In this document: one piece after another, positions 47,041 to 58,284 of the stretch | Numbering within the stretch: position 1 is the stretch's first letter | How the letters are laid out: each line of letters begins with the position of its first letter | NCBI GenBank assembly: GCA_030248195.1 | Contig: JASAND010013350.1 | Location: 1 to 64,000, forward strand | DNA from: Trissonchulus latispiculum | Taxonomy: Eukaryota > Nematoda > Enoplea > Enoplida > Ironidae | DNA length: 64,000 nucleotides | Reading direction: 5' to 3' | Notes under the pieces: model-generated | Seen by the model: the letters and a program-made list of their open reading frames with translations, nothing else | Databases searched by the model: none | Told to the model about the DNA's origin: nothing | Program-made: the position numbers and the translations under genes

Positions 47041-47406
47041 CACGCTGGTCAACGCCCCAGGGAGCACGTGGAAGGATAATCGTCCAAGCAAGAAGGAGAT
47101 CTCCAACCGCAAGAAGATTCTTCTGCTCCCCTAGTATTTTCTTAAAACTTTCTTCGCCCAATACCCTTTGGTGTCGTTTATGTAATGTCAAAACGCAGGC
47201 GTATACCAATTGACTTTGCTGTTTGCACAATGTAAAGAGAAGAGAGTAGCTAAGATTTTCCTTGGCCTGCGATGCCTGCCAAAATTCGCTTCACCGGTGT
47301 GATAAGTATATATATTAATTTCAGCATAATATACTACTATGGTGCTGGTAACAGAGTATTCGCTGGAGAAGTGTCATTATCTGACTTATGTTATGCTTTA
47401 TTTCAG
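47041..47406. other. Spacer before ALG2 exon, no gene recognised
   Basis: Nothing recognisable until the acceptor TTTATTTCAG at 47397-47406. Confidence 0.5.
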
Positions 47407-47561
47407 AGGCGTCCCTGTTGTGTTTTACTGTCATTTTCCGGATCAGCTCCTGTCTAGTCATCAGTCTGTAATTTTACGACTTTACAGATACCCGCTGGAC
47501 TGGTTTGAGGAATGGACAACTGGTCTGGCCAGTATAATTATGGTCAACAGCCAGTTTACTG
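47407..47561 (+). CDS. ALG2: ALG2 internal exon (YCHFPD region)
   Basis: Opens in phase 2 after TTTATTTCAG. It encodes GVPVVFYCHFPDQLLS, LRLYRYPLDWFEEWTTGLAS, IIMVNSQFTG. This is the ALG2 hallmark FYCHFPDxLL ... PxDWxEExTTGxA ... VNSQFT, the end of the N-terminal GT-B domain and the hinge. The donor is taken as GTAGGG at 47562 (phase 1), which matches the phase of the last exon's acceptor across one intervening exon. GTTTTC at 47567 is the alternative and would add an arginine. Confidence 0.93.
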
Positions 47562-47579
47562 GTAGGGTTTTCTAATTAA

Positions 47580-48290
47580 TCCTTTGTGTTTTGATTTTGG
47601 GTTTGTTTGTTTATTGTCTTGTTTTGATTTTCTTTTTTCTTTTCCTTCTGTTAAGCGTTTGAGTTTATGAGGAACTGTTGCAAAAAATATTTTTCCTTTT
47701 TTTTATAAAATTTTTATTGGTGGTGGGGTTTTGCGGGTGGCATGTTTTTTCCACTTTTTTGGAGAAAAAGAGTATATTATTTAAAAAGATGGAAAACAGA
47801 AAGGAATTTGTAAAATTTTGGAAAGATAAGTTCTTCTTTGATAAAAAAAAAAATAATAGCTTATGTGGGGGGGCGGGGTGTGTCTGTGTTTTTGGGGTGG
47901 TTATTTGTTTATGTGTTTGTGGTATATATATATATATAGATTTTTTTTTTAATTAATGTATTTGTTTATTGTGTGTTTTTTGTGTGGTGTGGGTTGGAAA
48001 CTCGGGGGCGGTTCTTTTCCTTCTCTAAAGGTGGTGGGCCTGGGGTGGGCGGCCGGTTGGGTGGGGGGGAGTGGGCTCTTTTGGGGCGGTTCGTCGCGTT
48101 CGACATATTTTCTGTTTTAAGAGATATGAGCGAAAGAAAGTTGGGGTGTGGGGTGTGTAAAAAGCAAAATGATGCGTTGATGCTTACTCATTGTGTACCT
48201 ATGTATTGGCGACATTTTGGATTTTGGTGTTTTTGTAAGTGAGGGTTGGGGGGTTCGGGGGTTTTTGAAAACATCAAATTTCTGCGAAAA
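47580..48290 (+). other. T/G-skewed block with many homopolymers
   Basis: On the + strand cytosine is scarce, and runs such as 11 A (47850s) and 12 T (47940s) are frequent. The composition is unlike both the neighbouring repeats and the exon before it. It encloses the damaged ALG2 exon candidate. Poor consensus sequence or rapid decay are both possible. Confidence 0.5.
47960..48155 (+). pseudogene. ALG2: ALG2 exon candidate with broken frame
   Basis: ALG2 needs an exon here encoding the segment with VLYPSL and NRYERKK, between NSQFT (47561) and the last exon. At 48011-48018 the bases read VLF in one frame. One base out of register, PSLK follows at 48019-48030. RYERKK is present at 48122-48139 in a third relation, preceded by FLF. 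Order, spacing (about 30 codons between the two motifs) and strand all fit the ALG2 C-domain start, and possible donors GTGTGT/GTAAAA follow near 48150. At least two frame breaks are required, so as written the exon cannot be translated. Either the assembly is wrong in this T/G-skewed, homopolymer-rich block, or this ALG2 copy is damaged. Exon edges are estimates. Confidence 0.6.
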
Positions 48291-48324
48291 TTTTAATAAG
48301 AAATAGGGGGGGGGAATGGTTTTC

Positions 48325-48350
48325 AGGTAGTGCGCGTCAGCGCACTACCT
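48325..48350. repeat. Perfect hairpin
   Basis: AGGTAGTGCGC, loop GTCA, GCGCACTACCT: an 11-base perfect stem at the start of a new repeat region. Confidence 0.9.
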
Positions 48351-49199
48351 AGAATAGGGAAATTTTGGGGAAATGCTAATTTTTGAAAATAGTTTTCTTA
48401 ATATCTCAGGGAGGAGTGGACCGATCGGGCTCAAACTCGCTGTGGGAAGAGCCTGTGGGCAGGGGTACATGCTGTGAAAATTTCAGCCGAATCGGTCAAG
48501 CCAATCTCGAGATATGAAAAATAGCCCCTTTCCCAGCTCGTGTTTTCTCTCCTCATTTGTTTTTCCCCCCACCCTAGGGCTCGGAGGGCTTCGACCCCCT
48601 AGGAACTTTTGGTCCTTTTTTGTATAGAATCCCCCCCATTTAAGGGGAAATCAGTTTTGGAGGCTCTAGGACCTCCCCATAGGTCTGTGTACATAGGGGG
48701 GACCCCCTATTTTGGCCCCCCGGAAAAAACTGTCCGAAAATTTTTGGTCGATCGCACAGAGAGCTAGGCTCAAAGCCAGGAACTCATATGGGCTGTATAG
48801 CATTACCCCGAGGGGAACTACGGTAGGAAGCGAGATGGTGCTGCTCGATGGTCTGTGGCGCCCTGGCCAGGGGTCAATAGTTAACGTGTAAAAGGGGGGG
48901 TCTGGGCCTATGGAGTAGGCAGCCCTATACGTAAGAGCTGCTGGGCTGAGGTTTCGTATTCGAATAGGAACCCCTATATGGTGAATCTAAATGGCCCATT
49001 AGTTTTGCTCTATCACCTATCCGTGGGGCTGGGGGGCACCCTGATGGAGGTGGGCCCCTACCGTGTCGCAGGTCCAACTTTAATCTCTTCCATAGAAAGA
49101 TCCGCTGCAGGTACAGCTTTCATATTGGGCGTGTGGGGTGGGCTGCGGGAGCACTACTACGTGGGCTATAGTAGGTACCGGCCAGACCCCTGTGGCGCC
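48351..49199. other. Repeat lead-in, no gene recognised
   Basis: Sequence of moderate complexity with phrases such as GGTCCAGGACC and GCCCTGGCCAGGGGTC, grading into the 49.2-kb array. No supported coding region. Confidence 0.5.
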
Positions 49200-49910
49200 C
49201 TGACCAGGGGTCCGGACCGTGGACCATGCCCAAAATGGCCAAAAATCGATTTTTCTAAAAGTGGCCAAGTTTGGTATCAAATGAAAGCCCTTGGTGAGGC
49301 GAACATTTTTTGTCATTGGAGGACCCCTCCAAAGTGGTCCCAGCGGCCTGTGGCGCCCTGACCGGGGTCCGGACCGGTCCAAAATGGTAAAAAATCGATT
49401 TTTCCAAAAGTGGCCAAGTTTGATATCAAATGAAAGCCCTTGGTGAGGCGAACATTTTTTGTCATTGGAGGACCCCTCCAAAGTGGCCCCAGCAGCCTGT
49501 GGTGCCCTGACTAGTTTCCGGACCGGTCCAAAACGGTCCCAAACCGATTTTTCCAAAAGTGGCCAAGTTTGGTATCAAATGAAATCCCTTGGTGATGCGA
49601 ACATTTTTTGTCATTGGAGGACCTCTCCAAAGTAGATCCTGCGGTGCGTGGCGTCTTGACCAGGGCCAGGACCGGTCCAAAAAGTCCAAAATTGATTTTT
49701 CTAAAAGTGGCCAAGTTTGGTATCAAATGAAAGCCCTTGGTGAGGTGAAAGCTTTTTGTCATTGAAAAATCCTCCTAAGTGGACCCAGCGGCCTGTGGCG
49801 CCATGGCCAGGGTCCGGACCGGTCCAAAATCGATTTTTCCAAAGGTGGCCAAGCTTGGTATGAAATGAAAGCCCCTGGTGAGGCGAACATTTTTGTCATT
49901 TGGGTGACCC
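49200..49910. repeat. ~149-base tandem array, five copies
   Basis: CCAAGTTTGG recurs at 49265, 49414, 49563, 49711 and 49849 (steps 149, 149, 148, 138). Each unit has GGACCGGTCCAAAA, TTTTTCCAAAAGTGGCCAAG and ATCAAATGAAAGCCCTTGGT. The last two are shared with the array at 41960-42640. Confidence 0.93.
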
Positions 49911-49919
49911 CACCAAAGT

Positions 49920-51430
49920 CAACCCAGCGGCGCCGCAACCCTCACCCCCATCCACATCGGCAACCTCTCAGAAAATTGCGTTAAACACACAGTTGTGTTC
50001 TCAAATTCGAATAAAAGAGCCTGCAATTTAGATTTATATGCCCCCACGCGGCACCGCTACTCCCATTATATGCCCCCACGCGGTGACGCTATCTCCCCCC
50101 CCAATCCCCCTCCAAATATCGGCAGCCATTCAGAAAATTGCGTTAAATACACGCTTTTGCTGGCTCAAATTTGCATAAACAGAGCTAATAAAAGAGTCTG
50201 CTATTTATGTAAACTTCTGTCCTATGTATCCCACGCGGCGCCGCTACCCTCCCCCCCCACCCCCCTCCAAATATCGGCAGCCATTCAAAACATTGCGTTA
50301 AATACACGCTTTTGCGGGCTCAGATTTGCATAATCAGAGCTAATAAAAAGTCTGCTATTTATGTAAACTCTATCCTATGTATCCCACGCGGCGCGCTACC
50401 CCCCCCCCACTAACATCGACCTGGTTTTTTCCTAGGGCAAAAATTTCTGGGGGGGGGCGGGGTCCCCCAGATCCTGGGGGAACGGATTTCTGGGGGGGAG
50501 GAGAAAAGGTTTTCGAAATGCTTAAAATTAGCTATTTTTGCTGCTGAGCTAAGAATTTAACTATGTTTAACCTAAACCTAAGGTTAAAATATACAAAAAA
50601 TGACAACAAATACGGCGAAGCTGGAATAATTTTAAAAATTTACCCTAATAACCCTATTTTTCTGTTGACTTCTGAAGTCTGGAGGGCCGGGAGCGCTAAT
50701 CCTGGAGGGCGCGATTCTGGGGGGGGGAAGCCCTTGCAGACAAGCCCGTCGAGAATCGCTTAGAAAATTGCGTTAAACACACATTTACGTTCTCAAATTC
50801 GCATAAAGGAGCCCGCAGTTTAGATTTCTACGTCTCCACGCGGCGCTGCTACCCCCCCCCCCCGCACATCTTCAGCCATTCAATAAGTTGCGTTAAACAC
50901 ACGCTTTTTGATTGCTCAAACTTGCATTATATATACATATATATACACACACATATACATGTATGTGTGTGTATGTTAAATACAAGAGGCTGCTATTTTG
51001 ATTTCTATCTTACCCCATGCGGCGCGGTACCGCCCCCCCCCCCCAAATATAGGCAGCCGGTCAGAATTTTGCGTTAAATACACGCTTTTACTGGCTCAAA
51101 TTTGCATAAACAGTGCTAATAAAAGAGTCTGCTATTTAGATTTCTATCCTATGAACCCCACGCGCTGCTACCCCCCCCCCCACATCGACAACCGCTCAGC
51201 AAATTTTGTTGAACAAACATTTGCGTTCTCAAATATATACGCATAAAAGAGCCTGCAAGTTAGGTTTCTACGTCCCCACTCCGCGCCGCAACCCCCTCCC
51301 CCCGCACATCTTCAGCCATTCAGAAAATTGATTAAAATTAATTGCTCAATTTTGCATAAGATATTTGTGCTAATACAAGGGGCTGCTATTTTGATTTCTG
51401 TTCCCACGCGGCGCCACTTCCCCCCACTGC
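49920..51430. repeat. CCCACGCGGCGCCGCTACCC repeat array
   Basis: Roughly nine units of about 120-165 bases, each with CACGCGGCGCCGCTACCCCC, a CATCGGCA(A/G)CC(T/A)TTCAGAAA-like box, ATTGCGTTAAA and AAAAGAG(C/T)CTGC. Interrupted at 50423-50740 by a G-run element and at 50920-50975 by a TA/CA microsatellite. Confidence 0.85.
50423..50740. mobile_element. G-run MITE, right end lost
   Basis: Starts CTGGTTTTTTCCTAGG and continues with text that is the reverse complement of 61640-62024 (GCAAAAATTTCTGGGGGG, CTATTTTTGCTGCTGAGCTA). The other terminal repeat is absent, so the copy is truncated or recombined. Confidence 0.75.
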
Positions 51431-51491
51431 CTTATCTCCTAAATGTGTGGCCTTTCTTTAATTATTGCTCTACAGCGGAAAAATGCAAGAA

Positions 51492-52787
51492 ACTAGTACC
51501 AAAAATGCCCTAGACGGGCATGGGTTCCGGGTAGAATATGGAAAGAAGGCTAAAGCGGAAAAATGCCAATATATAGATTCGTGCAGATTGATGTCTAGCC
51601 AGCGCTTAAAATGATTGAAACCAGCTTCTTGGTGCAGAATAGGGAATCTAATCAGCGCCTAAAATGATTGAAACCAGCGTCTGGGGTAGAATAGGCGCCT
51701 CTCTCCATCCACCCTATTCGCGTGAACTCGAAGAATTCTCGTGGAATGAACTCAGCAAATAAGCACTTGACATTTGCGTGTATGTACGTGTGTGTGTGGT
51801 GTGTGTGTGTGTGTTAGTGGCAATCAGCAGTTCCTCGTGGGGTATGAAAAAATCAGTTAGCTTTAAGTGAACTGATGATGCGTTATCACAAACAATGTCA
51901 GGAATCAACAGTGCTTCACACATTTGCGTACAGCTGAAGGTATGAAATATAGTAAACATCATAGGGATACATACCACGCATCCTGTTTTGTCTTGGTGTC
52001 GATTAGGAGCCATGGTAGTATTATAAGAACAAATGAAAGCTTCATTTGTTCATACTCCAAAATTGCTTATAAGCAGGTGCACATTCACGGCAAAATAACA
52101 AATCAACATCCAACAACCTATGTTAGTAAGTGCATGCGACCTCTGCCATTTCTGACAAATATATATATACGCATTATGCTAATCCTTAGTATGTACTGAA
52201 GATGTGAGCAATTTAGGTTGAACAAAATTTATCATGTTGCCATCTACGAACGTACATGTGTACTACGCTGTCGTGGTGGAGAATGGATATACATAGCATT
52301 TATTATGTTTAAGCGCAAGGACGGACGCGGTTAACTGATTCTGTTTGGCATAACGACTGTTCAATATCCATTGCATTCAGTCCACCGAAGACCACATTGC
52401 GTTGCACCGTCACATTGTTTAGTACAGCTCTTTGTGCGGAATGACCTATGTAGCCTTGAATATTGATTATTTTATCATCTCGGCTGATAATTTATCACGT
52501 ACGCCATCTCATACATACTCACGCCATTGTGACAGATTACGTATCTGAGCACTTCACGCGAATAGGGTGGATGGAGAGAGGCGCCTATTCTACCCCAGAC
52601 GCTGGTTTCAATCATTTTAGGCGCTGATTAGATTCCCTATTCTGCACCAAGAAGCTGGTTTCAATCATTTTAAGCGCTGGCTAGACATCAATCTGCACGA
52701 ATCTATATATTGGCATTTTTCCGCTTTAGCCTTCTTTCCATATTCTACCCGGAACCCATGCCCGTCTAGGGCATTTTTGGTACTAGT
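51492..52787. mobile_element. Foldback element with 234-base near-identical arms
   Basis: 51492-51725 and 52553-52787 are reverse complements with almost no differences (ends ACTAGTACC / GGTACTAGT). Each arm includes two AAAATGATTGAAACCAGC copies. The centre (51726-52552) is unique and has a GT microsatellite at 51780-51815. High arm identity suggests recent activity or gene conversion. Confidence 0.92.
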
Positions 52788-54281
52788 TATGTGTTAAAGT
52801 CCCAGACTAAAAGGAAATAGGTTAGAAAAGAGCTGGGGGGGGTCGTGTTGTTGGGGGTGCGAAGAGGGGGGGTGATGGTAGGGAAGGAGGAGGGGGTAGA
52901 TAGGGGAATAAAAAAAGATGTGTGTGTTGTGGGGGGGGGGGGGTTTTTGGGGGGGGCTTAAGGGGATCCGTTTTGGGAGATTTTCTACTTTCTCCGATTT
53001 TGCTCATTTCTACGTTATATATTGTTGTCTGAGTGGGATATTTTAGCGAGTTTTTGAAGTTAAAGTAGAATCTCTAATATGGTTGTTGAGTAATTTGACC
53101 TCAAGGTTGGGGGTCAACATAGTATGTGTTAGATTAATCATAGGAAACGGAAAAGTGGTGATTTTATTTTTTCGCCAACAAATCTCTAGATAAACTGTCT
53201 TCTTGAATTTGTATAATTTTGCATTTAGATTGCAGCTATGATCATAATAGAAGTAGAATTATGATTTAGGTCTCCAAAAAATTGCGAAATTTTTATATGA
53301 AGTAAACAGTGTAAAATCGTCAAATTCCGACGTTTCTTATCGTTGAAAAGTAGGATCGTCGAAAAGAATTATAAATTGCTCTGATTCAAAGGCCTAAATA
53401 AAAACTCTAACTCCAAGTTTCCGTAGTATTTAAATAGGCGGTTCCAATGATAGCATTTGTTCCATTGTTACTATCACCAGTTCCGAGATTTTTTTGGCGC
53501 AGAAATATAAATTTTTCGAAAAATTTAAAAAGTTGTGAGTTTTCGGAAATTTGGCTATATTGCGACAACGGTATGCCCCTAACTGCCTCGTTTGCATTTC
53601 AACTTGCTTATTCATACCTGTTTGTAGTATGAATTATGCTGTCAGCTACATATGTATGTCCAGTACTTCTCAGAGCATCAATCGGGACCCTCGGATTCCG
53701 AATTTCACAAAACAGCGATTTTTCAAATTTGTCAAAATGGCATTATCAGTCGCAAGCTCTCAATGCAGGGATGATTTCTTCTCATAAAACTATGGGTCGG
53801 AAATGCCTGTATTTTAAGTTAGCCGCTGTTAAATGTTTGAAGACATTAGTGTAGCTGGTGGCGCTGTTTCGCCGTTAAATCCGTCAACTAATCTTCTGAT
53901 TAAGCCCAACTGGTTTGAAACTGCACAGAAGTGCTTTTAGGTATAGTAAGCGAAATGATTAAATCAAACGAAACAGTTTTCGTTAATATGCGAAAACTGT
54001 CTTGAGTTTGCTATAGCACCCTCGTTTTCGCTGGTATTCAAAATGTACTCAATAAATGGCTCGTAACTTACGGAGAATTGAACAAAACAACGCAAAATTA
54101 TAATGTAGGACGTAGTGTGGCTAGTTTCTAAAGATGAGAAAAATCCGCATAAAAAGTTTTCGCGATTTTTGTTTTGCCAGTAGAGAGTGCAATTGTGAGC
54201 GGTATATATACGTATACTAGTAATCTTTAGCCCTTTAACAGTGACAGTGTTATCTTGACGAAATAATTGCTGGTTTTTTAG
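52788..54281 (+). other. ALG2 intron remainder
   Basis: 52830-52960 is G/T-rich low complexity. 52960-54280 is AT-rich unique-looking sequence without recognisable coding or repeats, ending at the acceptor GGTTTTTTAG. Confidence 0.55.
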
Positions 54282-54799
54282 CTTTACTGTCCACGAAATT
54301 GGCACCGCAGCTTTGGTCACGGGTTTGCCTGGTAATCTCGGGTGGCTATGATCCAAGAGTACCTGAAAACCAGGAGTACTATGAAGAGTTGCGCGGCCTG
54401 GTGACAAATCTTGGTCTGGAGAAACGGGTCATATTTTTGCGCTCCATTTCTGACGATCAGAAGCGAGCCCTGCTTGCCTGCTGTCGAGCCGTCATCTACA
54501 CTCCGGCCAACGAACACTTTGGCATTGTGCCAGTGGAGGCCATGAACAGCGCTCGACCGGTGATTGCGGTCAACAGTGGTGGCCCCTTGGAGACCATCCA
54601 GCATAAAGTGACTGGACTCCTGGTTGAGCCGGATTCGGCCGCCTTTGCGGACGCGATGGCTCAGCTGAGTCAAGAGCCAAGCCTGGCCAGCCAGATGGGT
54701 GATCGGGCGCGCCATCGTGTTCGCTCTTTGTTTAGCTTTGAATCCTTTGCTGAGGCACTGGATGAAATATTCCGAACTGTTGTTCCTGACAGAACTTGA
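54282..54799 (+). CDS. ALG2: ALG2 terminal exon (catalytic C-domain)
   Basis: Opens in phase 1 after GGTTTTTTAG and gives LLSTKLAPQLWSRVCLVISG, GYDPRVPENQEYYEELRGLV, then FLRSISDDQKRALLACCRAV, then YTPANEHFGIVPVEAM and AVNSGGPLETI. These are the ALG2/GT4 C-terminal Rossmann features. The E-x7-E catalytic motif (E-HFGIVPV-E) and the SGGPLE nucleotide-sugar contact loop are intact. 171 residues to the stop at 54797-54799, close to the length of this part in other ALG2 proteins. Codon use is more GC-rich than the flanks, as expected for a conserved exon. It is completely intact, in contrast to the exon candidate near 48 kb. Confidence 0.95.
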
Positions 54800-55573
54800 G
54801 ACTTGAGGTTGTGAATGGAATGATGGATGTTCTTAAGGTGTTGTCTATTTTGTGCTTACACACAGTTTGGGGTTATCCCTGCAAAAAAGAAGGTCTTATA
54901 TGAGTTTAGCTTAGAACTTTAGCCAACTTTGTTTTGTTTTTGTCTGAATTCTTTTCGGAGATGCTTGATCTTTCAAATTTCGTTTTCAGTTTAAAATTCA
55001 TTCTAAATCTATGAACTTTTATTGTGCTCTATTATATTTATTTATTTAATTTGTTTAATTATTTCTCTTGATGTCACTGGTATACAGAAAACACTTGTAG
55101 AAATTGTTGGAGCATTATATTTCTTTGCTTAATGTTATGTTATTAAATGCTAAGAAAAATAAGCGAAACAGTTCATTATTAGAATGATTTTGATTGGGTT
55201 TATTTATTCCTTTGGTCGAAAGATGCTTAATATCCAAATTCTTAACGTTGTATACAGCACCTTGTGACGGATTCTGTGTAGGTTTTCGAATATCGCAGAG
55301 TTAATTAACGCTGCATCTGGTTTTCCTGTTTAAGAGAATTACTCACCTTGTTTGTACTTGTTGCAAAATGTTAAGTGCAGTAGCTTTTTGCGTTGTATGT
55401 GTGCATGTTTTGTGCAATTATATATTCTCGTTTGTGTGAGTTTAATTACTTAATTAAATCTTTACTACTTGGAATTTGTGACTGTTAGGTTTTAGTTCCT
55501 CCTCTCTCCTTGGTATTGCCGTGATTTGCGGGTAGCGTTGCGAATAGTAATTACGTTAAAGAGCAAAAATAAA
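54800..55573 (+). other. ALG2: ALG2 presumed 3' UTR with polyadenylation signal
   Basis: AT-rich unique sequence after the stop. AATAAA at 55568-55573 is the best polyadenylation candidate; earlier ATTAAA-like variants exist. The UTR length is therefore uncertain. Confidence 0.45.
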
Positions 55574-57289
55574 CCCTTTCATACTAACCTGCAGTGAACT
55601 ACATACAGTGAACGGATTTCATATTCGGATTCAGCAAGTCAAATAACCCTAAGCATCTTTTTGGCAAAACCGGAGAGAAAAATTTTTTGACCCCATTTTA
55701 TCTGCGCTTAGCTAGCTTTTCAGGCCTAAAACTAAGGGATATTTCTTTACAAAAAGTTTGCTAGTACACTAACCACCTGAAAATCAAAGCCCTTGACACT
55801 CGCAGACAGTTTGCCCCCTATTAGAGCCTAATATTTGATAAAACGCTAGGGTAGACTAGGGGCTGTCAATTTTATTAGACAGAAAACGGTGCACGGTCAC
55901 ATTGCATTTTTTGTAAATTTCAAACTGAGCTTTTATAGCTGAAGAAGAAAGCAACGCTCGAAAGCCGGAATACTTTTAATATTTAGCACTAGTAACAATT
56001 AACATTTATGGCTGAAAGTTTCAGAATTGGTCAAACTGTTCATCTACCAGAGCTGAAAAAACCATTTCGAAAAATCCCATTTTTGTACTTTGGCGTCCTG
56101 CCAAATACAGTGATACAGTGTATGTGAGATATATTGTTGCCCACCCTAAACTTTTTTATTTTGATATGTTAGCTAACGTTGGGGGGAGAATAGAATAAGT
56201 CTCTCCGACGATGTCGTGTCAACCCGTTCGTAGCCTTCCCCCCTTAAACCCGACCCGATCCTACCTAACCTGCGTATTTCGTTTTTGCCGGTATGTAGAG
56301 CCGTTGAGTCTGGTCGGCCAGTCTACATTTTCCATGCCGGTTAGAGCCCGGTCTAGTCGGCTTGCTCAATACTGACTCGACCGAACGGGGCCGTTCGACT
56401 TAGCAGCTGCGTTTAATTTCTAAGCTAAGTTGTAATTTACTTTGAAATTAAATTATGCTTTTCTTCGGGCCTCCTTGAGTTCTAATGGTTCAAACGGAAA
56501 AATTTATACATCAGCTGGCTGTGAGTATGTCAGATGACCAGGCCGGTAATGACGGACGGGCTAATAAGACTTCTGTCTGCACAGATTTGGCCTGCCGACT
56601 AAGTCTGAGATTTTAGATTTGAGTCTCGTGTGACACGCCTTGTTCAAGGGTGGCGGGTGGCAGTAGTTTTAGACAGGGATTGAAAATTTTTCTTTGCCAT
56701 TAAATTAGTGTCCGGTACACAGCCTTTAATGCAAGTAGGGTTGCGGAAACCTTACTTTGATCAAAACGCAACTAACTATAGAATAAATATTTGGAAAGTG
56801 CCACACGAAACGCCCCCGCTGGCCATTGCCTTCGGCTGTCCAAGTTGTGTTGCCGTAATTAATACCTCCAATTGAATGTTGGCCGCTCGGTGGCCAAGCT
56901 GGAAAGTTTTTACCTGTGTGTATATGATAATTAGCAAATATATAGCTCATAAAATTATTAAAATTTTAATAATAGGTACCTTAAAATTCATATCAAATAT
57001 CAGATCAAAAATCAAATCTAATCTAACCAAAACTAGTTTGTGCATGAATTCAATTGCCAGGAAACAGAACATCAGATCAAATTTTGAAAGGTAAAAATAA
57101 ATCAAATCAAATCAAAACTAAAAAGGCTGCATCAAAACATCGGTAGTGTATAATGCTTAACCCCAAGTTCAGCATTTAACATAAACAACCACGCCGACTT
57201 GGGATGGGAGTTGGTCTTTGCGCGTGTGCTTGTGCCCAGTTGCCCAACCCTCTTCTTTAAATCATGGTTGTGTACGAACAAGCACGAAC
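55574..57289. other. Intergenic DNA, no gene recognised
   Basis: 56170-56420 contains GC-richer text with GGTCGGCCAGTC and GCCGGT repeats that may be an old short retroelement, but no promoter boxes or tail are clear. The rest is AT-rich and unassigned. Confidence 0.4.
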
Positions 57290-57299
57290 AAGCACGATA

Positions 57300-58195
57300 G
57301 GATCGTGTATCCTACTTACACCTATCCTACTTACGCCTAACGTTTGATGTTTCCGCCTAGAGATAACAAAACTCAAAATCCTACTTACGCCTAATGCTCA
57401 AAACTGAAATTCCTACTTACGCCTAAAATATTTCCTTGCAAAACTCTCATTCCTGCTTACACCTAAAACGAAATCTCTACCGTAATCCACTTACATACTT
57501 TCCCTTATCCACTTTGTACAGTGTTACAATGCAATTAATATGTAGAATTAATCTGTATAAACATCTTCATTTAAATTCGGTGTAACATTTCGACAAATAG
57601 TGCTGCAGCAGCTGTGTTTTTAATTTAACTTTAAACTGAAGAAATTACACATACAGTTGAGCATCTATTCATGTATGTTTTTATTATATTATTAGAGGTT
57701 ATAAAACTTAGTGAGGAGAACCAAATTCCAAGTACCCTCCTGATTTCGGACAACGTATAAGTTAAATCATTGTTAGTCAATAGTCTAAATTCAGTTGTCC
57801 TCCGACAAGAAGAACTTTTGGGGAACAAAAATGTCTTTACTTAAAATTTATCAGATGTGCTGGAATATTTTAAATAGTTTAGTTAGATTTCATTTGCAGG
57901 GAAAGTTGAAAAGTTTTTTCTAATAAATAAAATTGAGCCGCAAATTTGCTATTTAGTACACATCAGGTGGACCCCCCCCCTTAAAGAAAAATTGAACAAC
58001 TTCCACAACAAAGTCAGAAAGAGGATACTGTAGATTATAGGCGTAAGTAGGAATCCGAGTTTTGCGAAACATTCTTTAGGCGTAAGTAGGAATGTGAGTT
58101 TTGACAGAAAGAATTAGGCGTAAGTAGGAATTTGAGTTTTGAAAACGATTATGCGTAAGTAGGATAGGCGTAAGTAGGAGTAAGCGATAGGATTA
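57300..58195. mobile_element. Foldback element with CCTACTTACGCCTA repeats
   Basis: 57308-57470 has six or more copies of CCTACTTAC(G/A)CCTA; 58037-58185 has six of the reverse complement TAGGCGTAAGTAGG. Text between copies (CTCAAAACT / GAGTTTTG) is also mirrored. AT-rich unique centre. Architecture is like that of 61138-62339: inverted arms made of iterated short motifs. Confidence 0.88.
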
Positions 58196-58284
58196 CGTTT
58201 GAAGTCTAACCAAAAAATCTTGGAACCGAACTGTGAGTGCATGTCCTGAGTTACCATTTTAAGTGAGACTATATAAAGTTTATA

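Larger units (their letters stand above)
34815..47406 (+). other. ALG2: ALG2 intron (12.6 kb)
   Basis: Bounded by the donor at 34815 and the acceptor TTTATTTCAG ending 47406. The contents are entirely mobile or tandem DNA: a three-level nested stack (35114-39601), arrays at 41.6-42.6 kb, a foldback at 42.7-43.5 kb, a second copy of the stack's outer element and an RTE-like fragment. No other gene is visible. Confidence 0.8.

Noticed and set aside
54317..54715. 132-codon minus frame
   Set aside because: Antisense shadow of the conserved ALG2 terminal exon.
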